Shown piece after piece: positions 45,667 through 57,030 of a DNA stretch of 64,000 nt; position 1 is the stretch's first letter; every line of letters starts with the position of its first letter. This DNA is from Isoetes taiwanensis (lineage: Eukaryota > Streptophyta > Lycopodiopsida > Isoetales > Isoetaceae). The translations under genes and the position numbers were made by a program. The notes under the pieces were generated by a model. The model was given only the letters and a program-made list of their open reading frames with translations, made no database searches and was not told where the DNA came from. The DNA lies in NCBI GenBank assembly GCA_021234155.1, contig JAJEKV010000020.1, positions 18,221,018 through 18,285,017 of the forward strand, in the 5' to 3' direction.

Positions 45667-48600
45667 GGTTTTGAAAATAACATCCATTGCCCTTTGGAAA
45701 GTGGCTGGGGCATTCATTAGGCCAAATGGCATTCTTTTCATAGCATATATACCCCAGGGAGTGATAAATGAAGTCTTTGGCTGATCCTCCTCTTTGATAC
45801 TGATCTGATTAAATCCTGAAAAACCATCTAAAAATGAGTACATGTCTTTCCCTGCAACAGCATATAGAATTTCCTCTAAAAAAGGCAAAGGATAACAATC
45901 TTTTATGGTGGCTTTGTTCAGGTCTCGATAATCTATACAAATTCTCAAAACACCATTCTTTTTTTCCACTAGAATAATGCATGACACCCATTCAGGATTA
46001 ATAATCTCCACAATAACACCTGCGTCCAACATCTTATGCAACTCATCTTTGATTAGATCTAAAAGTGAAGCATTGATCCTCCTTAACTTCAGGTTTACAC
46101 CCCTCCTTAATTTTAATTTCAAATTGACATACCTCTTCCTTGATACCAATGAGCTTAGAATAATCCCAAGCAAACACATCACTTCTTTCTTCAAAGAATT
46201 TGGTAATCTCTTCCTTGTTTTGTGTATCAAAGAGATCTCCCACAAACAGAGTTCTTTGCTGGCCATGTTTATTAATAATGACTTCATTGGTTGCTTCTTC
46301 TTGTGATGCATTTATAACTAATATGGGGCAAAATTCCTTAGCCTCGTCCTCATCAAGATCATCCTCTGGTATAGCTCCTTCAGATAAATAATTCATTAAG
46401 GTATCTCTGCACAAAGCATCAGCTTCCCAATTCTGCTCCCTTGGGATATGAGTGATTTTCCAGGAAGTAAAATAAGCAATCATTCCCATTACCTGGTTTC
46501 TCAGAGACTCCATGTCACATTCTTGGCCTGATATTCACCACTAACCTGTCTGCAAACCAATTGAGAGTCTCCATAAATGTGTATGATTGAGATGTCCATA
46601 CCTGCAATCAAAGCTTTATACTTTGCTACACTGGAAGTTATCTGAGGAAAAATTCTTCCTACTTTAGCCAAGAGTTTATTGGAAGTATCCTTTAGTATAG
46701 CTGCAGATGAAGCTACATTTAATTTCTTTGAAATCCCTCCATCAAACCATAAACACCCTTCTTTACCATTCTCAGAGGGTAGTGCACACTCCCTAATCAA
46801 GGGAATCAAATCAATTTTCTTTGTGCCAGAGGTTGCTAAACTATAAGATCCTAGAGGCTCTTCTATAAGCATTTCTTTAATAAAGTGTACCTCTTCCTTG
46901 AAGCCATAAGAACCGTCCTGGTTGTAGATTGTGGCCACTTGGGTACCATTTGAAATGGTGCACCTCCCTTCAGACCAGATTGGCCTAGCATCAACTGTGG
47001 CCATCCACCTTCTTCCTAGCAAGAGATCATATATATCTGCATCTTCTCCCAGATCCTCAAAAGCAACAACAACAAAGTTGGCTGCTACAACAATGCCTTC
47101 AGTATTAACATGAACTTTGGTCACAATACCAACTGGTGCTATTTTAGCATTGGAAAAGGATTTTAACAAAACAGATGATCTTTTATCTATCTCAAGGCCA
47201 CATTTTTTCATAACATGATAAGGCATAATATTTAAGGGTGATCCACCATCCAGCAACACATTAGAAAAGAAGTACCCTCCTAGAGTAGCTGAACACATAA
47301 ATGCACCTGGATCTTCCTCATTTTGAGCCAAAATAAGATTAGTAGCATTTGCAATGCCTACACAAGACAAAGTAAATATATCCACACTTACTTTGGAATT
47401 TTTTAATAACACGTCTAATTCATCAAGATCTTGATCTCTCTTACCATACTTTTGTTGGGGAGGTGGAGCTATTTCCTGGGGAGGAACTTCTATAACAGAG
47501 GGTGGTGGCAATGTTGACCTCCTTGAATGCTCTGGAACAAATTTATTAGGTTCAGCAGGTCTATGGACCTCTCCCATGTTTCTGGTTTGTACCACCATTA
47601 CTTCCTCAGTCTTTGGCATTTCTGTAGCCTGCACAAACCTTATAGAACTAGTAGATTCAGCAAACCTTACATGGGGATTTGTCTCAGGTTTTTTCTCTCT
47701 CTCTTGCTTGGCAAAATACTCTTTGACAGAGCACCTAAGGTCAGTATGACCAATCTCCTTGCAAAAAGCACAAACTGGACATTCTCTACCAAAATGACCC
47801 TTCTTTTTGCATTTAGGACATATTTGCCAATAGCAAATGTCAGCTAGATGTGAAGTTTTATTGCAATGAATACATTCAGGATAAGTTCTACCTGCCCTGC
47901 TTGCTTTGAGCTCCACAAGTTGTTTGGTCACTTCTGCTAAAGCTTCAGTTACCTTTGTCAAGTCTGCTTTAACCTCTGAAATTTGAGAATCAGCCTCTTC
48001 ATCTTTGGTTTTTTTCTTTTCTTTATGCACAGCATAGATAGGAACAGAATGGTGAGGTTCATAAGGACCATCAATGGCATCAGAGTAGAAGGGGTCATGA
48101 TGAAAGCTATTGTGTTTTTCTGGTAGGATAGAAAGCATTTTGGTCAATTCAGTTGTCTTGGCAAAAACCTTGTAAATGGAATCAAAACCTTCTGCAGCTT
48201 GAATCTTGATAAGTTTTCTATGAATTTCTGGTCTAGAAGATAGGCCTTTAATGAAAGAGGACACCAAAAAAAGCGTGGGGATGGTAACTTGACCTTTCTG
48301 ACATCTATTCATGAAGGTGCTGAACCTTTCCTTGTACTGACTAACACTTTCACCTGCATAAATAGAGAAATTTTGCAATTCATTAACAAGGTCCTTAGGA
48401 GCAGCAAGTTTTCCAAACCTGTCTAAAAACTTGGTGACAAGATCATCCCAGAAAGTGGTTTCCATAAGCTTCTCATAAGTCAGCCAAGCACCAGCTTCAC
48501 TCTCCTCTTTAAAACACTTTTCAAATTGTGAGAACTTGCATCCTTTCTTAAAGCCATAATCCCTGTAGTAATCTTCAAAAATTCTCAGAAAGATATTAGC

Positions 48601-48780
48601 ACTCATGCTGGAATCAAAAGTGGGCAATGGAGTAGGCACATTCAATTCAAACTGGTAAGGCAAACTTTGAAGTAATCCAGTTGAAAAACTTGGGGGCAGA
48701 GATCTATCTCTGCAGGGTTCTGAGGTTTCCTGGTCTTCCATTGGTTCTTGCTCTGCTGGAAATTTCTGTTTTGCAGCCAT
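45667..48780 (-). pseudogene. G gag, protease, extra RNase H and RT first half
   Basis: ATG at 48780. The gag capsid includes WDDLVTKFLDRFGKLAAPKD. Three zinc knuckles follow in a row: CIHCNKTSHLADIC, CPKCKKKGHFGREC, CAFCKEIGHTDLRC (about 47880-47745). The protease has LLDGGSPLNIMPYHVMKKCG (about 47260-47200). An RNase H-like domain follows (about 46765-46390) with WFDGG, GDSQLV, HIPREQNWEADAL; the usual catalytic E position reads AKYKAL, so the E is lost. RT then reads RICIDYRDLNKATIKDCYPL and MYSFLDGFSGFNQI, RMPFGLMNAPATFQRAMDV (about 45700). Frameshifts near 46505 and near 46100 break the frame, so it is a pseudogene. Confidence 0.85.
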
Positions 48781-48825
48781 GAGTTCTCAAGATCCAGGTA
48801 GGATCTCGGTAGGACCTCCAAAATG
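48781..48825 (-). other. Primer-binding region of G
   Basis: The minus-strand sequence just inside the LTR begins TTTTGGAGGTCCTACCGAGA. It occupies the primer-binding position, but I cannot assign the tRNA with confidence. Confidence 0.45.
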
Positions 48826-49630
48826 TTGACCCTCAACCTGGCTTCAAAGGTCAACCACAATAAGCCAACTTGAGTATAAACCCAAATTGGGGTTAGGACC
48901 TCTAGATCACTTAAGGTGATCAGTCTATGGAAGACAAATATATCAAAAGAGCCAAAAACTCAAAGCTTTCATACCTTTCCCATTTCTAGAAAATGGAACC
49001 TTGACTCAAATTGGTGTAGCAGTCGATAATAAATTGAATCTTTTGGTCAGACAATTTAGACTAGCACAAAAAAATTGCAGGAAACTAATGGTGAAATCCC
49101 TGACCAAGTCAGATCATTATCCTGAGAGATATTCGAGCTTAAAGTGGAGTCAAAAATTGGTCAATGGCAGTCAAACTGTAAAACGGTGATCAGGAAAATG
49201 GAACTAGAGTTTCTGACCACCTTTTTGGGAATTTTCAAAGCCAATATATCGCATGGGTATCCTGGAGTGTGGGCATGAGATCAGATCTTCATTTGGATGC
49301 TCATAGGTATTTTTTGCATTAGGATTTTGCAAAATACAGTCAAAACAGAATGCAAATTTTGCTAATATGAGTTGTAAATGGAATTTTTTTGTTTTTTCAA
49401 GGCATATGAATATCAGATGTCTTAGGGATTGAGTGCAACTAGACCAAAAACATTTAAGGACATAGAGGAATTTTCTGTAGGATTTTTTGAAAGACAGAAT
49501 TGTCAAGAATCATATCAGAGAGTATTTCTTCAACTTGGCATCAATTTTTCATTGATGTGGAGGTAAGTCAATCATAATAATAGTGGATAATGGTACTTCA
49601 GTACTTCAAATGCAAGAAAATATCAACTTC
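48826..49630 (-). repeat. 5' LTR of G, truncated
   Basis: Starts TGTTGACCCTCAACC and follows copy 1 (32855 on) nearly base for base until about 49630, then similarity stops. About 1.8 kb of LTR is missing. Confidence 0.85.
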
Positions 49631-50330
49631 GCGAGTATTTTCTAAACGAGGTTCTTAACCTCAGCCACTCCGGTTTTCAGCTCATGGGAACATCGGACAA
49701 ACAGACCTGACCTTCAGGAAGCCTGGAGGTTTTCTGCCCATGGGAAAGCACCCTTAATGTGAGAGGAAACATCTTTGATTGGCTGCTCATTCTAGGGCGT
49801 ACTAGACACGGTGGAGGAAACAATACTGACTGAGTGGCTGGGATAGAATATGCAAACACATAAAGTTTGGTTAGGCTTCATTCTGTCACTTTCATCCCAT
49901 ATTCTACCATGTTTTTCTTTTTCAGAAATGTCTTCAAGTTAATTGCAATTCTATGTCTACTTGCAATTCAGTTATACAACAAATTACTTGCAATTCAGTT
50001 ATGCAACAAATTTAGGACTCAAAATATCTTCATATCTGATTCAATCTGAGTGTCCAGATTACAAGTCAAAGTCTGATACTAAAAGTATCAATTTCTCAAA
50101 AAAAAACATTAGAATCAAAAACATTAAAGCACAAGAATTTCAAGGAGTAGTAGCAGGGCCAAAACCAGTAGAACTTCCACAATTTTCCTTGCAAAATAGG
50201 CATCCTGACCGTCTTCCAAGTCGTGCTACATGCTCCCGCACACATATTGTAGCAAGAAAGCAACATGCAAGCAAAGAATCTTCCTAAATCTTCTCACCAC
50301 TTCGTCCAACTTCAAGCAAAGAAAAAACAG
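49631..50330 (+). other. Unassigned stretch right of G
   Basis: No coding similarity seen. TACTTGCAATTCAGTTAT and a close copy occur in tandem around 49960-50005. Confidence 0.4.
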
Positions 50331-50367
50331 AAACTATGACATCGGCTATGGCAAAAGGAAAAACAGA

Positions 50368-50625
50368 GCAAGATTCTTCAAAAACAGAGCAAGATTCTTC
50401 AAAAACTCGTCCAAATGCTTTCAAACTTCGTCACAATCATCATAACACTTAGATGGCGCCACCGGAAGCAACAACGGCGATGGCATAAGGAAAAAAAGAG
50501 CAAGATTCTTCAAAAACAGAACAATATTCTTCAAAAACTCGTCCAAATCCTCTAAAACTTTGTCCCAATCATCCTAACACTTAGATGGCGCAACCGGAAG
50601 CAACAACGGCGATGGCGCCACCGCA
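50368..50625 (+). repeat. Two-copy tandem repeat of about 130 bp
   Basis: A unit with GCAAGATTCTTCAAAAAC, ACTCGTCCAAAT, CACTTAGATGGCGC and GGAAGCAACAACGGCGATGG occurs at about 50368-50490 and again at about 50500-50625 with small changes. Within each unit the GCAAGATTCTTCAAAAAC phrase is itself doubled. No coding role is seen. Confidence 0.8.
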
Positions 50626-50639
50626 AACAGGAAGATCGC

Positions 50640-51363
50640 CAACCAAGAACACAGACGCAACGGGAACAGAGGAAAAAAAAAAGAGGAAAAACAATGACAA
50701 AATAAAGCCTAACCAAACTTCACGTTTGGGTAATGTCACTTTAGGTGACATTCCCCTATACGTAATTGTTTTGTCGAGTTCGCCTTTTTAACTATCATGC
50801 CGTTGCGTCGACGTAAAGGGCAGAGAGTCAATAAGACATTGACACATGTCAACTTTCTCTTGTGGTCGTCTACATTCCATCCTTCCTGCTCTATACTCCG
50901 AGCTTCTTTCTCCCGTTGTTCCACATTCTGCAACAACATGGAAACTGGATCGGTCGTTCTGCCTCTGGAATGGAAAACGGTGGGCTGATTCCGCTCAAGA
51001 GGTAATCAGCAGGTAATCTCAGACTTCCGACCCAGTTATCATGTTGTGACAGCAGGAAACTCGGGAGCTGATTCCAGGACCTGCTCCCAGCTCTGTCTGG
51101 TCGCGGGACCCCCTGGAATCAGCTCCCGAGTTTCCATGCCGCCATACAAGAACGATCTCAACCATCCATGTGGCAATGATAAACTGCTGAATGTAGCCTA
51201 ACAGCCCTTCACGTTGGGCAAATGGCCTTTTGGGGCATTTTCTAACCCAGTCAAAGAGCCCTCTGTCGAACGGCATCGGGCCCTTTCTCTGGGCCAAAAA
51301 AATGGCCCGGAGAACTATTTGCTTATACAACAAAGAAGAAAACAAATTATTGGGCATAGATTT
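50640..51363 (+). other. Unassigned stretch left of H, with a hairpin
   Basis: No gene recognised. It contains the perfect inverted repeat 51055-51077/51113-51135, listed separately. Confidence 0.4.
51055..51135. repeat. Perfect 23-bp inverted repeat with 35-bp loop
   Basis: Bases 51055-51077 and 51113-51135 are exact reverse complements. The arms contain GGAAACTCGGGAGC and its complement. Bases outside the arms do not pair further. Confidence 0.9.
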
Positions 51364-51772
51364 TGTTGGGGTGGTCACCACTCACCACACTCGTCACCAC
51401 TCACCACTCACCACACTTGTCACCACTCGCCACTCACCACACTCGTCACCACACTCGTCACCACTCACCACACTCACCACTATTGAGGTAGTATAGGAGA
51501 TTGTATACCGTATATAGAGGGATATACGCACAGGCACGCGTGCAGGATATTTGCACGTATGCATTATAGTGTGCAGGGGGATTATGATGACAGTATTATC
51601 TGAGCAGAGAGAGAGAAGAACAGAGGGACGGTGTATTGAGAGGGAGTATTTTGCTTGATCTAGCTATGGAGATGATGATTCTTTGTGTTGTGCATTGCCT
51701 TGTTCTGATAGATTGAGCTTGGATTGTTGGGTTTTTCATCCTTCTTGCAAGGTTAGAGTTCAGGCTCTAACA
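51364..51772 (+). repeat. 5' LTR of H
   Basis: Probable bounds TGTTGGGGTGG to GCTCTAACA, placed by the PBS that follows. It contains a CACCACTCACCACACTCGTC-type minisatellite at 51377-51482 and a TATA-like TATATAG at 51511. With no 3' LTR left, the left boundary is an inference. Confidence 0.6.
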
Positions 51773-51773
51773 A

Positions 51774-51795
51774 TTTGGCGACCACGGTGCTCGAC
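51774..51795 (+). other. Primer-binding site of H
   Basis: TTTGGCGACCACGGTGCTCG follows the LTR end. The TTTGGCGACCAC core is of the kind seen in plant gypsy elements. The exact tRNA is not assigned. Confidence 0.6.
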
Positions 51796-52119
51796 AGGCC
51801 ATTGATCGGCAAGAATTTCCATTGAAAAAGAAGTTGTTACCATTGGTATTGGTGTTCGTCGGTAAAGAACGGCACCATTGAGAAAGAAGCAATTTCTTGT
51901 GTGAAGGGAATTTTGCCGTAATTGATTTGTGGGGTAGAATTTGACAAGGGGAGCATAGTTTTATGGCCAAGGGAAGTAAGAAGGATATCCCACCAAGCTC
52001 CATCGTAACAAGAAGGGGACCGATGAGTCAATCTTTAGGCTCAAAATTGCATCAAGATTCAATTTCGTTTTCAGATTTGGGAGCAGATCTGGGGGTCTAA
52101 TTCTCAGATCCAGGAGGTT

Positions 52120-55010
52120 TTGATTCCATTTACCGATCTAGAAGATAATCCAATTTCGTTTTTCAAATTGAAGGGAGATTCAATTTCGTTTTTCCAATTT
52201 CAAGAAACTCAAGAAGAGGCAGAGATGGTTGTATTACTACCTATGGTATGGGGTTTTCAGACAATGGGGATTCCAAAGTTTGATGATCTGGTGGATCGGG
52301 ATCCTTTGAAGCATATTGTGAAGTTTGAGAGGTATTGCCAGCAATGTAAGTTACCGGCTGCTGATTACTTGCTTTGGTTTCATAGTTCTTTGCAAGATTC
52401 AGTGGAGGAATGGGCACAACCCAGCCAGATACCATGACATATCAGGAATTAAAGGAAGCATTCATTGCTAATTATCAGGAAGTCCATGGTAAGGATAAGA
52501 CTATGGAAAGGTGGACCAATTTTACACAAAAGGAAGATGAATCAATTAGAGAGTATAATCAGAGGTACATTGCGGTTCTCAAAGCCGTGGTGCATTGGAA
52601 GATTGCAAGGAGTGATGAAATGGATATCCAATTGTATGTGAAGGGGCTGAAACGAGCTATTGCTCATAAGGTGAAGGCTAAACAGCCTACAACATTGCTA
52701 GAGGCACAAAAGTATGCTCTCAAGGCTGAAGATAAGCTGGGATACATTCATGAAGTTGCTGCTCCAGAGCATAAAACAGAGGATATTGCAGCCAAGATTT
52801 CTAAGCTTATAATTGGTGAGAAGCCAAGGGAAGTTCAGTTTATTACTTGTGAGTATTGTGGGTCCATTGGACATTCTGATACTACATGTAGATTGCTGAA
52901 ATTCTGCACAAGATGCCATATAAAGGGCCATAATGATCAAGAGTGTAGGGAGAAGAGATTCTTTGAGAGGGCCAATCTGGTATTTTCTGTTATGCAACAA
53001 GCACCACCTATTCCTATTCAACCAATGCAAACAATACCTATTATACCACAAGTTTCAATGATGCCACAAGCTCTGTGACGTCCCCTACTCATATACGGTG
53101 CACTCACCGTATACAAACAGGAGTTCATCCCCCATACCAGCTCCATGCTAATATAGGGCCCTCCACGTATCACTGCAACCTTGAAGAGTTCCAGTGGGAA
53201 GAATGAAGGGGTCCTTTACCCTGTCTCCCTCAGGGCCTACCTAGATGCGGAAGTGTAATATACATGTCAGTAGTACATACATCAACATCATAAGACCATC
53301 GCGAAGAATGGCTCATCACATATCTGCATCGACAAAGATCAGTACATCACATATGGAATCCTACCCAAGGCTCAGACTCAAAGGGGATGACTGACGGCTT
53401 GGGTCTCCAGAGTTCATTGCAGACAGAATTCATGGCAATGGATTTGGCTGGCATAAGAACATGGCTTAGGGTTGTCCACTCCATCCGCCCCTCCTGTGCA
53501 CACTTTGCAGAGTAGGCTGAAAAGTGTTGGGACCTGACTGTAGCCCGCCGGATGCGTAGCCGAAGGGGCTACATCCTGGGTTGCATCTCCCCAGTTCCGA
53601 TGGGGCAGGTAGGGATCTCTCCCTCCAGAGATCTACATGCTGACTCAAGGAGACTAGAGGGCCACTGCCCTTATTCGACTTGAACCCACTGGAGAGTGAC
53701 GCATCACCCCACGGGTGTCGAGCCCATGCCTTGCCCACACTAAGTGGCAAGCCATTAGACCTAGTCCCAATGATCCCCGGTAGACATTACACACCAGAGG
53801 GATCGTTCAAGAGTCAGAACACGAACCTCTTTATAAGCCAGTCTGGCCCCTTCACCCACAACCAGGTGTGGCTCTTGTGCACAGGCCGCATCTACAGTGT
53901 GCTAGAGAGGCTAATCTAGGAGCATCTACTACCAAGCTTTAGGTCTCTACCCCCCCTTCCCAATACAAGGAGTTCATAGAGATACATCATCCATATACAT
54001 CACAGAAGAACTAAAGAACTAGATCTAATCTATATCATAGAGTTAGGTTCTTTAGTTAGAGTCTGGTATCTAGAGATCTAGAGGGCTGCTATGGGCAATT
54101 TAATAGGCTAAACCTACGGATTTAATGACTAGAAGATGGTTTAGGCTATTAAATTGACAAAATACCTGATCCTTGAGTTCCTCTTCCTGACCTGAGCTCA
54201 ACCATCCTGCTAAACTGCTCGAATCAAGGGAAACTAATGGGGCAATTCGCTCAGACAGAGTCTGGGAGGCGGTTTTAACCCCTGGGGCAGCCAAAACAGA
54301 GCTCTAAAACCCTAGAAACGAAAAATGGGCAAGTTAGGGTTTCCCTTCCTAAATAGACAAGGGGTTGGCTAGGGTTTCCAATTATCCCCTTTAGGCATGT
54401 GGGATAATTGGGAATGGGCCCACTTGCCTTTAATGGCTAGGTGGCAAAATGTGCCCACATGGAAAGGTGTGCACCTTAATAAATGTGCACATTGGTAATT
54501 GTGCACATTAATTGCACACTTGGGTATGGCCACACTTGGCATAAAGTGTCCACATGGAGAAATGTGCACCTAGATAAATGTGCACATGGGTAAATGTGCA
54601 CATTACTAAATGCACACTCCTTGCAAGTTGCCCCCTAGGGGCTACTCGCCTGGCTACACGTCGGCGGACACGTCAGTTGGGGTGGCGTGTACGCGTGACG
54701 GGGCAGTACAATATACGTCCTGGGACCGTATACTGTGCTGGAACGTCACAAGCTCCAATTGCTCAACAAGCTCCAATGGGTTCCACACAAATGGTGCAGC
54801 CAAAACAGGGATGGTATCCAAGTAAGGCTCATTTGTATTGCAAGTTATGTGATAAATTCAAGCATGATGAGACTACTTGTTGGAAAATTCATGGGAAACC
54901 GAAATGGGCAACCAACAAGTATCCACCAAGGCAGCAAGTGTTTGAATTAGTACCCCTTCCTAATAATGATGTTCGCATTCAAGATGCAAAGTACATTAAA
55001 TCCTCAAGTT
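52120..55010 (+). pseudogene. H gag, frameshifted and split by a solo LTR
   Basis: The first part (52120-52437) has FDDLVDRDPLKHIVKFERYC and SLQDSVEEWAQ; a frameshift near 52430 leads into 52410-53078 with TYQELKEAFIANYQEVHGKD and two zinc knuckles, CEYCGSIGHSDTTC and CTRCHIKGHNDQEC (about 52846-52955). A solo LTR intervenes (53074-54750). Joined across it the frame continues to a third knuckle, CKLCDKFKHDETTC (about 54840-54880). Another frameshift lies near 55005. Confidence 0.8.
53074..54750 (+). mobile_element. Solo LTR, 1.68 kb, in H gag
   Basis: It starts TGTGACGTCCCC and ends GGAACGTCACA, so the ends form 7-bp inverted repeats TGTGACG/CGTCACA. The 5-bp target duplication AGCTC is perfect (53069-53073 and 54751-54755), and the gag frame is continuous without it. 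No internal gag or pol is present. Orientation is uncertain. Strings of GTGCACAT-type words fill 54420-54610. Confidence 0.85.
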
Positions 55011-57030
55011 AAGGCTCTTATTGAGGAACTTAAGAAGCAAGAGAAGGCAAAATCAGTAGTGAATTGTGGATTTGTTGAGGTGGAGAATGACCCAGTTCAG
55101 CAAGAAGAAGAGATTGGAGAAGTAAATGCGGTTACAAGATCACAAAAGGTGGTGCAAGAACCAAGAGTAGTGCCAATTGGGGAGAAGACTAAGACCTCTT
55201 TTCCAAAGGCTTTGAAGGTGTCAGCACCTAAGAAGGTGTAATTCAATGTGCTGCCCACAGAACAATTTCAATCTATAGAAGAAAATCAGCCCATAGTGAT
55301 GCCTCTTATGGTGGATGAGGAAGTTCAAAATGAAGATGATGTGATCAGCCAAGTTTTGGCCACTAAAGTTACACTTACTTTGGAGCAATTGATGCATTAT
55401 TCTCCAAATTTGTTGCAAGAGTTAGGGGGAAGAACAAAATCAGAAATTTCAGTCCAACAAATCATATCAAATGATGCCGACAAGAGGAGAATGGAGCCAC
55501 CAGCCCGGCAATCCAAGGATCCTGGGCCATTTCTTTGTGATGTGAGTATCAATGGATATTTAATCAAAGATGCCAACATAGATATCGGTAGCGGAGTGAA
55601 TGTAATGCCTTACCATATAATGCTTCAAGTTGGATTGAAAATGATGGAACCGACAACTATGATGCTCAAAGCATTCAATCAAATGAAGGTGCAGCCTATG
55701 GGAGTCATAAGAAATGTCTTATGCAAGGTCTATGATGTGGAAGCAATCTTGGATTTCATGGTTTTGAAATTTCCAGAGAGTGTGCATCCTGAAACTTATA
55801 CTTTGTTGCTGAGCCGTACATGGTTAGATGCCGTACAAGCTGAGACTTCATGGAGGAAGCGTGAAATGAACATTTTTCAAGGGGAACACAAGGTTACTAT
55901 AGATCATCCTCTGAAATCAGCAAAAGGTACTTTTCTTTGCAATCCTTCTTTGAGCAGCCCGCAGTTAGAAATCAGCAAAGAGAATGCTATGGTGTCAGGG
56001 CAACAAGGTCTTAGTTGTTTTCATGTCTTGGAAGTGGGTGATAAGGAAGATAAGACTTTGTACAAGTGGTTAAAAGGTACCCAAATTTCAGAAATATGTC
56101 ATTTACAGCAGCAAGTTGCAGATAAGTATCTCCAAAGACTTGAAAGTATTGGTGAAGGTGAGTTACAAGAGACTCTTGTAAACATGCAGGAGCAGTCCAT
56201 TCAAAGGCCCATTGGTGAGACTTTATTTCAGCAAGGTATTGCTCAAGATCAAGTAGAGATGTTGATTTTGACATCAAGCATGGATGGAATAAACAGAAAT
56301 CAGCCCACTATGGAAGGACAAATGTATTTTGATGGTGCATTCTCTAAATTCAAGAATTATGGAGGTGTTGGAGTATTTCTGATATATGGGCATAAGAAGA
56401 AGATTGTTACATTGAGTATGCCATGCACTGCAAGCAGTAATAATGAGGCTGAATACCATGCACTTATTCAAGGGATGACTTTAGCAAAGAAGAAGCATGT
56501 TGATTGTTTGACTATTTTTGGAGACTCTTTGTTGGTGTGTCAACAACTTATGGATCAATTTCAGGTTTTAAGTGCTAATTTGAGAGGCTTACATCAGCAA
56601 GCCATGGATTTGAAGTCCTATTTTCAGCAATGCATTGTGATACATGTTCCAAGAGAACAAAACAGTGTGGCAGATGCTTTAGCACAATCGGCAATGGTGC
56701 AAGCAGCTTGGTGGCATGCGCACATTCTCGAGGATGAGGTAAATCATATCAGTCCATGTTCATCACAGTCACCACAGTCATCACATTCACCACAGCCATC
56801 TCCTGCACCACATTCACTACCGTCACCACATTCACCACAGTCACCACATTCACCACTGTCATCATATTCACCACATTCATCACTGTCACCACATTCATCA
56901 CCGTCACCACATTCACCACATTCACCACATTCGCCACAGTCATCACATTCCGTCAAGAACATCAATATTTCTCAAGGAAATCAAGAAGAATTAGTTACTA
57001 TTGAGGCGATCTTACTCAAGAGGAGGAACG
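55011..57030 (+). pseudogene. H protease and extra RNase H, with Ser-Pro-His linker
   Basis: 55248-57038 is open for 596 residues. The protease active site reads ANIDIGSGVNVMPYHIM (about 55575-55625), a variant of the D-x-G motif. From about 56310 to 56700 is an RNase H-like domain with all four acidic positions: YFDGAFS, SSNNEAEYHALIQG, FGDSLLVCQQL, HVPREQNSVADALAQ. A linker of about 65 residues made of SPH/SPQ/SS repeats follows (56750-56950) before RT. The first part (54966-55241) is in the same frame apart from a TAA at 55239-55241. A frameshift near 57005 leads into RT. Confidence 0.85.

Larger units (their letters stand above)
35487..49630 (-). mobile_element. Ty3/gypsy retrotransposon G, minus strand, with hAT inserted
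   Basis: Order on the minus strand: partial 5' LTR (49630-48826), gag, protease, extra RNase H, RT (split by hAT), RNase H, integrase (stop at about 37830), PPT, 3' LTR (37694-35487). The 5' LTR is cut at about 49630, where similarity to copy 1 stops, so no target duplication can be checked. The mismatch between flanking LTRs is treated as a finding. Confidence 0.75.

Noticed and set aside
56744-57004. Cys-Gly-rich and Thr-Val-rich ORFs around the CACCA repeat
   Set aside because: They are other-frame readings of the Ser-Pro-His linker repeat in H and carry only repeat composition.
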